Below, one piece after another: positions 46,840 to 58,460 of a stretch of 64,000 nt of DNA (its first letter is position 1; each line of letters starts with the position of its first letter). The stretch comes from Cynocephalus volans. Its lineage: Eukaryota > Chordata > Mammalia > Dermoptera > Cynocephalidae. The notes under the pieces were generated by a model. That model was given only the letters and a program-made list of their open reading frames with translations, searched no databases and was not told the DNA's origin. The stretch is from positions 38,987,001 to 39,051,000 of the forward strand of contig NC_084470.1 of NCBI RefSeq assembly GCF_027409185.1. The letters are read 5' to 3'. A program made the position numbers and the translations under genes.

Positions 46840-47160
46840 TTGTTTCTCACCACCTCTGGCTTTAATGATGTGGGTGGTCTGCAGGAGCGAACGAGCTTTG
46901 CCACAGAGCTGCACAGCCGGCACATGCACCTGGCCCAGGCAGCTGAGAGGCTGAAGGAGATTCAGCAGCAGCTGGAGCAGCTGCAGGCCTGGCCCCCTTG
47001 CCACATACCAACAAGATGGGATGGCAGATCAGTGACAACATGCGTGAGCTGCAACAACACCCAGTGCCTTGCACGGATCTTGAGAGCATCATGAGTGCTG
47101 CTTCGCTTCCATCTCCAGATCTCATGCAAATCTCTCTGTGGGCTTCCCTAACTAAAACCG
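46840..47160 (+). pseudogene. GC-rich coiled-coil-coding stretch, unassigned
   Basis: An open frame (46840-47094) encodes a Leu/Gln/Glu-rich run at about residues 15-51, including LKEIQQQLEQLQ, which looks like a coiled coil. The DNA (46880-46990) is CpG-bearing and GC-rich against AT-rich flanks. 'gatgtgggtggtctgcag' immediately before 46883 could be an ancestral splice acceptor, or the piece could be a retrocopy fragment. After about 46990 the frame becomes implausible, and a second + frame (46998-47180) may continue it after a shift. I do not recognise the parent gene. No poly(A) or TSD seen. Confidence 0.3.
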
Positions 47161-47179
47161 TACAGGGAAGGGAATTTTA

Positions 47180-47419
47180 AATAGTTACAGCTTAGCTATA
47201 TTGACACAGTAAGAAAGCATCAAAGTCTACACCCTTATTTTAGTCAAAATTTTTTAGCTCAGAAGTGGTAGAAACCTTTCTAAAATTGGTTTAATTTGGC
47301 TAATGGAATTGAAACGTCTCTGATATCAGTCTTCAGGCATGATTCATTCCAGATGTTCAAACATCAGAACCCTGTATATCTTCTGTGCACAGCAAAGAAA
47401 ACAATCAACAGAGTGAAAA
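47180..47419. other. No recognised feature
   Basis: AT-rich sequence between the coiled-coil-coding stretch and the L1. Confidence 0.35.
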
Positions 47420-48480
47420 GGTAACCTGTAAAATGGGAGAAAATACTTGGAGACCAATATCTGATAAAGGGTTAATCTCCAAAATATATAAGGAACTCCT
47501 ACAACTCAATAGTAAAAAAACTCATACTAACAGCCCATTTTAAAAAACAGGCTAAGGATACAAATAGACATTTCTCCAAATAAGACATACAAATGATGAA
47601 AAAATGTTCAACATCACTAATCCTCAGGAAAATGCAAATTAAAATCACAATGAGATATTACGTCACACCTGTCAGAATGGCTATTACCAAAAAAAACAAG
47701 ACCACAAGTGTTGGCAAGGATGTGGAAAATTAGAACCCTTACACAATGCTTGTGGGAATGCAAACGGTGCAGCTGTGATGGAAAACAGTATGGGGGCTCC
47801 TCAAAAAATTAAAAATAGAACTACCATTGATCCAGGATTCACACTTCTGAGTACTTATCTGAAAGATTTAAAATCTGAATCTCAAAGAGATATTAGCACT
47901 CCTATATTCATTGTGGTACTATTCACAATAGGCAAGATGTGAAAACAATCTAAATGTCCTTTGACCGATGAACAGATAAAGAAAATGTAGTGTATATAGA
48001 TAGATAGATAGATTAGATAGATACATAGATACATAGATACATAGATAGATAGATAGATGGATACATACATACATATATATATAAACATATATATATATAT
48101 ACACAATTGGATAATATTCTGCCTTAAAAAGAAGGAAATTCTGCAATATACGACAACATGGATGACACTTAAGGATGTTATGCTAAGAAACAAGGCAGTC
48201 ATAGAAAGACAAATACTTAGTAATTCCACTTACATGAGGGATCAAAATAGTCAAATTTATAGAATCAAAGAATGGAATGGTAACTGCTGGAGGTGAGGGA
48301 GAGGGGGTAGTGGGGAGTTACTAATCAATAGATGTAAATTTCAGTCAAGCAATATAAGTTCTAGATGTCTACAGTACAACATTGTGCATATAGTCATCAA
48401 TAATGCATTGCACACTTAAAAATTTATTCAGAGGGTAGATCTCATGTTAAGTGTTCTTACCACAATAAAATACAAATTTT
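47420..48480 (+). mobile_element. L1 LINE 3' half-kilobase plus ORF2 end
   Basis: Sense L1: 'aaaatgggagaaaatacttgg', 'gataaagggttaatctccaaa', 'aacatcactaatcctcaggaaaatgc', 'tattacgtcacacctgtcagaatgg', 'ttggcaaggatgtgg', 'ttcattgtggtactattcacaata' and the 3' UTR 'ggtaactgctggaggtgagg...aataaaatacaaattttt'. This is the ORF2 C-terminal region and 3' UTR, with stops and small indels. A GATA/TA microsatellite has grown inside it. Confidence 0.93.
47994..48103. repeat. (GATA)n/(CATA)n/(TA)n microsatellite inside L1
   Basis: TAGA/GATA units, then TACATAGA and CATA units, then TA repeats, at the point where the L1 consensus reads 'gtatatatacacaatgg'. The open frames at 47882-48296 are artefacts of this tract. 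Confidence 0.93.
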
Positions 48481-48667
48481 TAAAATCTGTATATATTTAC
48501 CTAAGTGTCCTTCTTTTCTTTTGGTTGACTGTATTCACAGAGCTGGAATTTCCCAGAGTGGTGACAACAATTATCATCAGCAGCTCCTAGCGTGCATTCT
48601 ACTGGCTTAGAGCCCTTATGGAAGAAGAGTTATTTCCTACGGTTTTGGAAAAAGTTGTAAATAGGCC
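48481..48667. other. No recognised feature
   Basis: Short unassigned segment between two repeats. Confidence 0.35.
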
Positions 48668-48912
48668 TTTGTATCAGTTTCCTATTGCTGCTGTAACAAA
48701 TTTACCATGAACTTGAAATCTTCAAAGAGCACAAATTTATTATTTTATAACTCTGGAAGTCAGAAGTTAAAAATGGTTCAGCAAGGCTGCATTCCTTCTG
48801 AAGCCTCTAGGGGAAAATATGTTTCCTTGAGCTTTCCAGCTTCTACAGGCTGCCAGGATTTTTTTGTTCAAAGCTCCTTTTTTCACTTTCAATGCCAGTG
48901 ACATAATATCTT

Positions 48913-48953
<41 letters not shown>

Positions 48954-48960
48954 GACTTCT
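48668..48960 (-). mobile_element. Ancient LTR-like repeat with (TC)n
   Basis: 'tttgtatcagtttcctattgctgctgtaacaaattt', 'aactctggaagtcagaagtt' and 'ggctgcattccttctgaagcctctaggggaa' are the well-known antisense layout of this mammalian LTR family. A (TC)n run at 48917-48949 ends it. Confidence 0.75.
48917..48949. repeat. (TC)n microsatellite
   Basis: Perfect TC run of about 33 bases. Confidence 0.95.
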
Positions 48961-48988
48961 ATTTCTGTCACCACATCTCATTCTCTAT

Positions 48989-49200
48989 GTGATAGTTAAT
49001 TTTATGTGTCACCTCATACTCACAGGTTTCAGGAATTGAGACACAGACATCTCCGGTGTCCATGATTCTGTCCACAAAAGGTTCTCATTGGCCCAGAGTG
49101 GACCATTTCTTCATCTCTGAACTAATCTTTGTTTAGCGAGATGTGGTGCTCTGAATGGACTTTGCTGACACATACGTTCATACCTTGAACTTGAAGAGAA
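48989..49200 (+). mobile_element. LTR-like fragment
   Basis: Begins 'tgtgatagttaattttatgtgtcacctc', the start of a common mammalian LTR-type repeat. The right end is not defined. Confidence 0.5.
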
Positions 49201-49374
49201 GGGTGAGTAGCCCCAGCCACACCACATGGACTGAAAGCAGGAGCAGTTTGATTCTCCATGGGAAGCTCGGTGTTGTTTCCAGGTAAGGAGAATTGGGTGC
49301 TGAGAAGACAACAATTAGAGGTGTCCTCTACAACCCTCAGTCCCAAGGTTTCTCAAAGCTCTTAGGACTGTTGT

Positions 49375-49600
49375 GTCACAAAGAGCATTGGCTTTGGAGT
49401 CAACCCGATCCTGCTTTACACTACAGTATATCGCTTCAGGACTGTTTGACCTTGGGTGAATTACTGAATTTTTCTTAGCCTTAGATTCTTCACTTCTAAA
49501 AATAGGAATAAAAATATTTATCAAGGATGGCTATCCTGCTGACTAAAGGAAATCAAGTATGTACAGTGTCTAGAAAATGAGAGGCCATAGCTGCTATGCA
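49375..49600 (+). repeat. MIR SINE relic
   Basis: 'aaagagcattggctttggagtcaacccgatcctgc', 'tgaccttgggtgaattactgaatttttcttagcc' and 'gaccttgg' region are MIR landmarks in sense order. Confidence 0.8.
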
Positions 49601-50739
49601 ATACATGCAACTTCTCTTCCCCTTTCCATTTCTTTTCTATGATAGTCTGTATCTAAAATCTCACAAAGTGAATTCACAAAATCCAGTTCCTGACAGCGCT
49701 ATCCAACAGAGGTCATAGTGACTTCCCACCTAGTTCATAATGTGACCATTTGGAAATGCTGACTTCCAATGGATAAATTTGAGAAATCAAAATTAAAATG
49801 CAAGAAGTTCATACCTCAGATTTTTGTCTGTCAAGAAGGGATTAAAGGCAGTGATTGGTATCAGTAGCTCCTAGAGAATTTAGGAGCACAAAGGGTGAGA
49901 GGGAAATGAGCATTAGAAGCTGGGAGAGACTCCAGGACAGTTTCAATCCGGGCTTTTCTGGGAGCAAGGTACACACTTCTGTGACGTCTTGAAGTTCCTT
50001 CTGGTCCTATCGGGTCATTATTATCAAAGTTTACTACTTAAGACCTAGAAATAAACAGCCTGGCACCCTTCCAAAAGTGCTGGTGATGATGATAATTAGC
50101 ATGTAAGTGCTCCGCAAACATATAGCGCTCTGCAAAGTTAAGTAATAACATTGGAGAAGAATTGTTGAAATTTGCTATTTTTCATCAGTGCTTATGCATG
50201 ATTGTAATTAAAATGTCAGAGAGGAGAGTCAGTAGTGCAAAGGAGATTGGGTATGTTGATAGAAAATGTAAGAAAAGAAAGCAATGTGTAACAGACATAT
50301 GGAGATTGGAAGTGAACATTATTTATTCTTGGACTTTTAAAGAGCCAGCAGAGGAAATTACTGAGCTGTGATTGATCATTTTTGACATGTCACCAAGAAC
50401 AGATAAGGGTCTAGATGTCCTTAAATAAAATTCAAGCATACATAAAGGCGTCAATTTCTTGATCTCATTTGACCTGAAAAACTGATCAAGGTTAGGATGG
50501 TCAGTACTTAGGAGATGGCCTTGGAACTGGGAGGTGCTGCAACATTTGGGAACCGCAAGGTAGAAAAGAAGGAACCCAAGCCTACAAGTCAGGATCCTAG
50601 TAAATCTTGGCTCAAACACCGTGCAGTCTTGGAAGAGAAACTTTGACCTCCGAGTTTGTCTCCTCCTCTGGGAACTCAGGTGGTTCAGATTAAATTATTT
50701 GAAATGGCTTTAGGAACCTAAGAGGAAAATGGTTCATGA
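49601..50739. other. No recognised feature
   Basis: Non-coding. Open frames at 50162-50371 (+) and 50323-50619 (-) lack domains. Confidence 0.35.
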
Positions 50740-51005
50740 GGTTCTATCTACTCATCCTCCACAAACCAAATTAAATGTTGTCTTCTTTATGGTTTTACTA
50801 CTTAGAATGCCTCTGCCAAACTTCCATAGCAAATTAGGCCTTCTGCAAGAGGACTGACATATTTCACCTAACTTTAGCGCAATTGTTGCTTTTCTTATTT
50901 CTCCAACAAAACTAGCATTTTATTCAGGACAGAGACCCTGACTGATAACATTTGAACTTCAGCCCTTCACACAAGGCCTATCACATAATAGATGTTCAGT
51001 AAGCA
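50740..51005 (+). repeat. L2 LINE 3' end relic
   Basis: 'atttctccaacaaaactagcattttattcaggacagagaccctgac' and 'cacacaaggcctatcacataatagatgttcagtaagcatt' form the L2 tail. Confidence 0.7.
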
Positions 51006-51309
51006 TTGCAGAAAACCGAGTGTAACTTTTCCTGTTGACCCAGAACTGGCAACCAGGCCCGAAAGGTGGGGACAGAGAGACTCTAAGTACCAAATATTTG
51101 CCACCTTTGATCAAAAATGGGCACCAACTCTCCTTCAGATAATACAAGTAGAAGACTGCGAAAAGACAAGAGAAATATGGGAAAAAACAATCGTTAAAGT
51201 CAGGACTTGGCCTACTGGGGATTGTGTGCATGCCCTCCTTACCTTGAAAACAAGTGACAGGGAAGGGAAGGGAAAGGGACAGTGATGTGGGGGAGGATGG
51301 AAACTTTGA

Positions 51310-51540
51310 GAGGTTAAGCACATGGATTCTGGAGTCAGACTCTATGGGTTAAAATCCCATTTCCAGCAATTACAGAAATTCTCTGCACTGTGGTTTCCTT
51401 ATCTGTACAACAGAGATAGTAATAGTGCCTATATCATAAGGTGCTATAAAATTAAATTAGTTATAATATAGAAAGTGCTTAGACTAAGGCGTGGAACACT
51501 GAAATCATCATATAAATGCTTGCTACCATTACTATATGCA
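51310..51540 (+). repeat. MIR SINE relic
   Basis: 'gttaagcacatggattctggagtcagactctatgggtt' then 'gtggtttccttatctgtacaacagagatagtaatagtgcc' is a nearly full-length MIR. Confidence 0.88.
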
Positions 51541-51864
51541 TATGAAGAAACATTTTAAATAAAATAATTTTATTGTTTTTTGTAATTAAATAAATTTCAC
51601 TCTAAAAAGTAAAACAAGAATAAAATTCTTTGGTGCCTCTCCAGTACAAAAAATATCATCTGGATTTGAATTCTGGTTTGGTCACATTAAATTTGCATTC
51701 ACAGCCAATGTGTTTGTCAGACGAACATCACTGCATATGGCTTGCCACTGATAATCTCTACTAGTGGCAAAGAACAGAGCATAAATTTCTGAATTTACAT
51801 GTAGCTGAAGTGGTGATGTCCACAGAGGAGACAAGGCGAAGGAGACAAAGTGGACAGGGCTGTA

Positions 51865-52090
51865 AAGAGAGATAAAACATGGATTCTGATATGGGCTCTG
51901 CTGCATGTAATCCATGCAATGGTGGGACAGCTACTCAATTCACTGGGCCTCCATTTCCTCGAATTTAAAATGAGACGATGATACCTACCTTGCACTATGG
52001 TAGTGAAGGTTAAAAGGGAAAAACACATGTGAAGTACTGAAAACAGTACCTAGCACATAGGAAACCTTCAGTCAGGGTTAGTTTTTGTTT
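51865..52090 (+). repeat. MIR SINE relic
   Basis: 'cactgggcctccatttcctcgaatttaaaatgagacgatgatacctacctt' and 'aacagtacctagcacataggaaacc' are MIR landmarks. Confidence 0.85.
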
Positions 52091-52569
52091 TTATTATTAC
52101 ACTGACAAGTAAAGGAAAAGAGAGAAGGGCAGAAAACAAACTTGGGACCAAGGAAGAGGGTGCTGATTATTGGAAAACTTAGCCAGAAGCTTCAAGTAGG
52201 TTTTCTGCAGCACTGGTTTCACTCTGGATCTGGCACAAACATAAAAGATCGGAGGAGAGTCCTTTGTGAGTGGGTGAGAGAAAATGGAAAAACCCTTTTG
52301 GAAGGGGACAGATTTGGCACAAGAATGAATGAGGTGGGAGCAGCAGAGAGAGAGAGATAGAGAAGACAGAACACTTGGACACTCTGCCAGGCCAAAGTCC
52401 CAAACTCATTCCTGGGAGACTGTGCTGGAAACATTGTCATGGTTTGTTTTTCCATCCTCTTTCTGTGTGTTGTCAGAAATGTATGGTTTGGAATTCCTTT
52501 AAAGGCTACTTATTGCCCTTTGCTCAAGTGCCTTGGGAGCCATAAAAACACTAATAAGGAGGTGATGGA
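52091..52569. other. No recognised feature
   Basis: Non-coding. Overlapping open frames on both strands (52142-52455) share no domain. Confidence 0.35.
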
Positions 52570-52690
52570 TATACTAAGTGCCCTGATATGATAAATGCGC
52601 ACAGTATGAATGTACCCAAACGTCATATGGTACTCCATAAATATATACAGTTACGATGGGTCAATTAAGAAAAATAAATTAAAAAGAAAA
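52570..52690 (+). repeat. L1 LINE 3' tail
   Basis: 'tatggtactccataaatatatacagttacgatgggtcaattaagaaaaataaattaaaaag' is an L1MA/L1P-like tail with an A-rich end. Confidence 0.65.
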
Positions 52691-53539
52691 CCCCAACAAC
52701 AAAATAAGCAGGAAACCATAAAAAGTTCCTCATCGCCTAGCAAATCTGTGCAGGATGCTGGGCTTTACCTTCTCTAGGTCTGCTCTGGCTGGGCTCCATG
52801 GTGATGTGCAGCCCAAGACACAAGTCATGATACTGATGGCCTCTACAGTTGCTGAGGGACCACATCAAGGGGCTCCTGAGATCCCAGTGCCCCCACACAG
52901 CTCAGACATGACTCCGCTCTGAATGGTCATACCTTCCATTCAGTTTCCCACCACTGACTTGAGTGCACACAGCAGCCCATTGTGCCCCCAGCTTTCATAT
53001 ACATGGAACAATCCTTCCACTCTGTGCATAAAACCTCAGGAAGTTATGAACTTGCCCAAGGACATTTATTGTCTAAATATGGATCTAAGACTACTGCCCA
53101 GACTTCTGACCCAAATCCAGTTCTGTTGCTGGGTTGCAAATGAGAGGAGATGCTGTGGGGATAGGGTGAGGTGTGGGGCTAGGGAGGCAGGGCCAGCCTG
53201 AGACTCAGGACTTTCATGGTGAAAGGGCCTACAGACACCCTCTTTTCTTCCCATTTAAAAGGACTCCCCCAATTTTATTCTAGAGAGATCCACCCATTTT
53301 CAAGGTTTCCAGAACTCAATTTCTTTTGCTTGTTTTTACCTCACTTTCGTCCTCCAGAAAACAGTTTACAATCCCTTTGGAAGAGCATAGAAGGAATCAA
53401 AAAAATTACTGGAAAGCCATCGGAGAACTTTATGATATTAAAAGATGGCAATATATGTGAAAATGCTTTTGTAAACTGCAACTTCTTGCATACGTTTTCT
53501 TCCCACATTTAATTACCATTATCAGCTTACCACATGGAG
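52691..53539. other. No recognised feature
   Basis: Non-coding. Open frames at 52923-53201 and 53216-53512 lack domains. Confidence 0.35.
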
Positions 53540-53722
53540 TTTTCAAATTATAGCATGCATTAGAATCACCTGGAAGGCTTGCTAAACCATAGAAATAGAT
53601 TGCTGTGTCCTCCCCAGCAATCTATCTGATTCAGGTAGGTTTGGGGGAAGGCCTGATGATCTGCATTTTTCCAATTAGGATTTAGTGCTGCTATGAGACC
53701 ACAGTTTGAGGACCGTTATCCT
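53540..53722 (+). repeat. MER20-like hAT fossil
   Basis: 'gcatgcattagaatcacctggaaggcttgctaaa', 'atctgattcaggtaggtttgggg', 'tgatgatctgcattttt' and 'ctgctatgagaccacagtttgagga' are MER20 landmarks across the element. Confidence 0.85.
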
Positions 53723-54099
53723 GGCAGAAAGGTGCTTTGCTCATGCTTGAGTCACAATCTCTCCCTCCTCTTGAACCCTCTGTGAAATCTATTTAACCCA
53801 TGGGTTGGATATTATAGGAGAAAATATTATAGGAGTAATTGCTTGGCTCACAAATCTTTCCTCATCTCTAGGAATGTTTCCCAAGTATGCAGTGCTAAGG
53901 TCCTACTGGACCTATTCTATGCTGTGTAATTGTGATTCCTGGCCATAATTGATTGCCCGTAGTTGATTACTGATCCATGCAGGGAAAATCATTCTTGAGA
54001 GATTCTCTCCCAAGAATTTAAAACTGGGACTTCTTCCACTGAAAACTTTTCAAGGCTTTCTCGCAGCTCTCAGGATAAAGGGAAAAATCATTAATGTGT
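53723..54099. other. No recognised feature
   Basis: Non-coding. The short motif GGAGAAAATATTATAGGAG shows a local duplication of 'atattatagga' at about 53811-53834. Confidence 0.35.
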
Positions 54100-54480
54100 G
54101 TATTAATCAGGGTAAGCTAACTGCTATAATAGCCCCAACATATTAGTTGTTTAACCTAAAAAAGACTTCTTTCCTGCTTAGTTTCCAATCCAAAGAAGTT
54201 TGCAGATAATTTGTCTGCTCCATGCAGTTGTTCAGGGACCAGGAACCTTCTAATGTGAGGCTCCAGCATCAATTAGGGTTTGGGGGAATAGCCAGCACAC
54301 AGACAAATGAGAGTGGAGACTGAGTAGGAGGTTTTATTGGCCAGGCCTGGAGGTGATATTTATCAAGTCCCATCTATATTCCATTAGCTAGAACCCACTC
54401 AGATGGCTGCACCTGACTGCAAGTCTGGCTGTGGCCCAAACAGGAAAAGGTAAAAGTTTGGTGGAACAGAAACATTTCTC
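54100..54480 (-). mobile_element. Old LTR-like repeat, antisense
   Basis: 'tattaatcagggtaagctaactgctataatagccccaa' is the antisense end of an ancient mammalian LTR, with 'atgcagttgttcagggaccagg' and a 'cccatctatattccattagctagaac' tail. Confidence 0.65.
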
Positions 54481-54519
54481 TTAGGGGTGGCTATATAAGG
54501 CCTTCTGTGATTGAATCCC

Positions 54520-54930
54520 TACCTATTTCCACAGGATTCCATTCTGTCCCAAACACAGGGCATATGCCTTTCCTTCACGTGAAATATTCTTTAGCCCACT
54601 GTTGCCTATAAACCCCTAGTCATACTTTTAATTATAACATCCAATCGTAACTTCTAATTATACCTAGGAAGGTAACTAGGAAAAAGTTGTCCTATTACGT
54701 ATATTTTAATAGAATCCTTTGCCTCTCCTTGAATTTTAAGTTGTTGTAATCATGCATATATTTGTGTGAATACTTCAATTCTACATTCTGTATTTGTTCT
54801 ACATTCCTCATGAGGCTGTAAATCCCACGAGGGTAAGGACTATTTCAGTTTTGTTCATTGGATCCCTATTGTCTATCACATTGTTGAGCAAATAACGGGC
54901 ATTCAATAAATATTTGTTTAATGAAGGAAG
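54520..54930 (+). repeat. L2 LINE 3' end
   Basis: 'catgaggctgtaaatcccacgagggtaaggactatttc', 'cattggatccctattgtctatcaca' and 'gggcattcaataaatatttgtttaatgaagg' make a very clear L2 tail. Confidence 0.9.
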
Positions 54931-55147
54931 GAAGGGACAATCAGTAGAGCTGCTTTTTGTTGATGGTGACATTCCAGAGAGAAGTTTCTTGTTCTCATGG
55001 TGTTAGATTCCTTCCTTTTGTGACTCTGATATGGTCAACTCCTCTTTTAGTTCTTTGAGATCCTCTCAATTTTTAAAATAAATTTCCCCTTGAAGTTTAA
55101 ATTAAACAGAGCCAGTTTATGTTGCTTTTTACGGAATAATTCCGAGT
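54931..55147. other. No recognised feature
   Basis: Unassigned AT-rich sequence. Confidence 0.35.
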
Positions 55148-55312
55148 CGGTGTTTCTTAAACTTTAGTGCATATGAATACCTGGGGATCTACTTAAGATG
55201 CAGATTCTGATTCAGTAGGTCTTGGGGTGGGGTGGGGTACGAGATTCTGGATTTCTAACAAAGTGATTCTGATACTGCTCCTTCATGGACCACATTTTGA
55301 GAAGCAAGACCT
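55148..55312 (+). repeat. MER20-like hAT fossil
   Basis: 'gtgtttcttaaactttagtgcatatgaatacctgggg', 'gattctgattcagtaggtcttggggtgggg' and 'ggaccacattttgagaagca' match MER20 end to end. Confidence 0.9.
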
Positions 55313-57164
55313 AGTTTATACACCATAATCCGACAGGATAATAGTTCATGCTATTGCCACTGGGTTCACGGAGGAAGGAGTGAGTTTTCCCTGTCTACCA
55401 TGCTTCCATACTAGGAGCACATTTGCTCCATTTGATTTCAAGTCTTCATCTTCCATCTACTCTCATGGCACCTGCAGCACCTCTGCTGGTTAGTGGGTTT
55501 AATTCCCTGCCTCTCCATCTAATGCTAATTAGAAGTGAGGGGAAGAGGTATAAATTATGATTACTCTGGTGTCTTTCCTTCCATTCTGGTCAACTTGTCA
55601 ATACAGTTCAGAAGAACATGTTTCATGATCGAGGGCCTGAATAACAATTTTAGAGCTAGATAACTGGGAAACATTGCATTTCACGTGGATGTGTATATCT
55701 AATCACAGGAAGGGATTTTATTTTTTGCACTTCTCTACTTGGCAGCTGAAAAAATCTTCTACTAAAGCCCTTAGCCACACTCCACTTGAGTAGTGCCAAT
55801 TTCCAGTGTTTTAAAATGTGTCTTTCAATGAATACTAATGTTCTTATAAGAAACCACCCAGAAGACAGCAGAACCCTGACAAGAAAAAAATTTGCTTTGA
55901 AATGTGTCAAACATTCAGGATCTTATTCATCATAGGTGTTGCTGAAGCTCTTGATAAACCCCAGAAGATTCTGTAGGAAAATTTTCAAGAAAACAGTTAC
56001 CATCTTACCATCTAGAGTTCTTCCGAGGCACCCTGATGCGGGGCCTGAAGTGAATAAGCTCACATTGTCTTTGAAGAAGAAAAAACTGTCAGGCTGAAAA
56101 TGAGGTTACCGAGTGCTTTGTTCAATCCAACTTTTGGTGAAATTTTTGTCCATAGAATTAGCAGACATCCCTCTGCTCACCTGTGCTACCATATTAATAG
56201 CACAGATTATAAACAATTTCCAGCATCGCAGAGAGTTCTATTGAATAGTGCTTGTAGAGGTGATGTAATAGGGTTTTCTAACTCAAAAATTCTGAATCCA
56301 TGCCCACACACCATCTGTGTCAACCAGGATTATAAGGCATGAACTCCTGGCCCTAGAACAGCAGCCTTATCTCCTAAACATGATCATGAGAGTGGCATTT
56401 GTAACAGAGTGGGGAGATATTGGCTGGGATCAGCATTCACCCACCAAACATATGCAACAAGGAACACAATGGAAAATCCCACTGAAGAGGAATGAGAGAG
56501 AGAGAGAGCTGGCTGAACAGATAGCATTCCTGGATTTCCATTCCCAAATCTCCCACTTGGTCAAACCTCTGAAAGAGGCAGAAATAGCAGGGCCAATCCT
56601 CAGAGAATAAGGCCTTTTATTGTTTACTTACGCATAACCTGCTGACCAAGGATAACATAATTTAGAACCTAGTTAATGCTATAAGAGGTGAACTCCAAAA
56701 ATAACCTGCCTCCCGGGAAGTTAGTATCATGGATTGATCTCCTAACAAGCCCATGGGGAACATGCGACCCACAGTTATTATCTCTGTGCCTGAGAACACG
56801 GCATTCACAAAACCAAACCAAGATACCTTGGTTGCTTAGCTCCTATTATTTTCTTGGACACAGCTGACTTTTGGTTGCTACTGTGGTTGTTGGATTTTCA
56901 ATATTTGAATCAAAGATAACTCTGTGCATAGAAGAGGGGAGCTGTTAGAAGGATATGTGGATCCAAGCCAAATGGAAATAAACTCTGAACATTATTCATT
57001 CTAATGAGTTGCAATTAAATCTACAGCTGACACATTTAATCATGGCCTCAGGGTCTGCAGAGCTGGGCCAATGAAAACCCATTGCAGCACTCTCAGCCCA
57101 AAGCTTACATGCTCTACTCAACCTATGTCAGCCCTTCCTCTGATAAAATAAGACTGATCACAAA
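55313..57164. other. Unique-looking intergenic sequence
   Basis: No gene or confident repeat in 1.85 kb. Open frames at 55656-55910, 56100-56342 and 56317-56610 lack domains. Confidence 0.4.
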
Positions 57165-57350
57165 CATTTATCTAACACTAGCTATGCAATTGACATGCTT
57201 CCAAATGCTTTAGATAGGTTTGCTTATTTAGTCCTCACAGTAAATTTATGAAGTAGGCAATATTATTGTTCCCATTTTACAGTGCGAAACTGAGGCACAA
57301 AGAGTTTAAATGATTTGCACAAGATTACATGGCTAAGGAATGATAGAAAC
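57165..57350 (-). repeat. MIR SINE relic
   Basis: 'atttatctaacactagctatgcaattgacatgcttcc', 'cccattttacagtgcgaaactgaggcacaaagag' and 'acatggctaaggaatgatag' are antisense MIR. Confidence 0.85.
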
Positions 57351-57968
57351 AGCTTCTGCACTTAGGAAGGACATGATAAGGAGGATCAGGCATAAAAAAG
57401 GGACAGAGAGAAGCAAGAAGTTGTCAGTATAAATATGATGTGTATAAGAGGAGCCCACTTTAGAATGAGCTTGAACTCATGATGTTTGTTATCCTTTAAG
57501 AGGGTTTACTTTACTAAGATGTTCAGTAAGGGATGAAGGACTTTTCCCCAGGCATGATGTCTATAATTCAGAGAGCTGCTATCGCATGGGTAGAAAATTT
57601 GCTAAAATAACAGTGTTATACTGCTCCCAGACACTGATGTCAGAAAAAGCCAAGAGGTCAAAACACAGTCACACACCAACTATGATTTGTCAGTGAAATA
57701 GCCCTCCCCTATGATGCAGTCATATGAAAGAATTTAGTACTTTTGCTAAGACATTGAGGGATATGATAAGTAGCAAGTTAAAAATTCATTTTATCTGAGG
57801 GTTATGTGGCAACCTCTCTTACATTCACTTTTTATTGATTGCCACTTTATCTTTGGTAGTAAATATTCTTGTATTTGTCTCCTAGAAACAGAGACTTGCT
57901 CCAGGAAGGTTTTACTGCCATAGCTAGTCCTTCCATCTCCAACATTACCATTTCCAATACACATGCAT

Positions 57969-57972
<4 letters not shown>
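57351..57972. other. No recognised feature
   Basis: Non-coding intergenic sequence. Confidence 0.35.

Positions 57973-57999
<27 letters not shown>
57973..57999. repeat. (CA)n microsatellite
   Basis: Perfect CA run of about 27 bases preceded by a degenerate CA/TG stretch from 57961. Confidence 0.93.
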
Positions 58000-58149
58000 T
58001 CCTTCAATCTCAGTTCCAGTAGCAAGGTCATAAGCAATAAGCATTACACTTCCTACTCTCTGTTATTCGTGTTCACATTTTTTTGCACCTTTACTGCCAT
58101 GTTTCATTCCCTAACTGATGGGCTGCTCTCTAGAGGCAGAGTACATACA

Positions 58150-58460
58150 GTTTAGATCCAGCCATTACTAAGTTTGTATCCAGTTTTGACCACTTGCTAG
58201 TTTTGTTAATACAGGAAATGGAAAATTTTCTTATCCCCTGTGAGCCTTATTTTTCTCATCTGTAAAATAAAACTGGTGGTTCCTACTTCCTGGGGTTGTT
58301 GGGAGCAGATAAAACATCTAGTACATAATAAATGTTTAAAAGATCAGTTTCTTTTAACTAATTTTTCCTTTCTTAGCTCCAGAGGCCAGACTATGGTAGG
58401 TGTTAATAACTGCTTATTGAATGTGTGTATGAATGAAAGAATGATTGAATGAAGATGGGT
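58150..58460 (+). repeat. MIR SINE relic
   Basis: 'tttgaccacttgctagttttgtta', 'gtgagccttatttttctcatctgtaaaataaaactggtgg' and 'acataataaatgtttaaa' are MIR landmarks. Confidence 0.75.

Noticed and set aside
47882..48229. 115-codon hydrophobic Ile/Tyr-rich frame, - strand
   Set aside because: It is the translation of the GATA/TA microsatellite inside L1.
50959..51321. 120-codon - strand and 97-codon + strand frames
   Set aside because: Overlapping frames with no domain, flanked by L2 and MIR relics.
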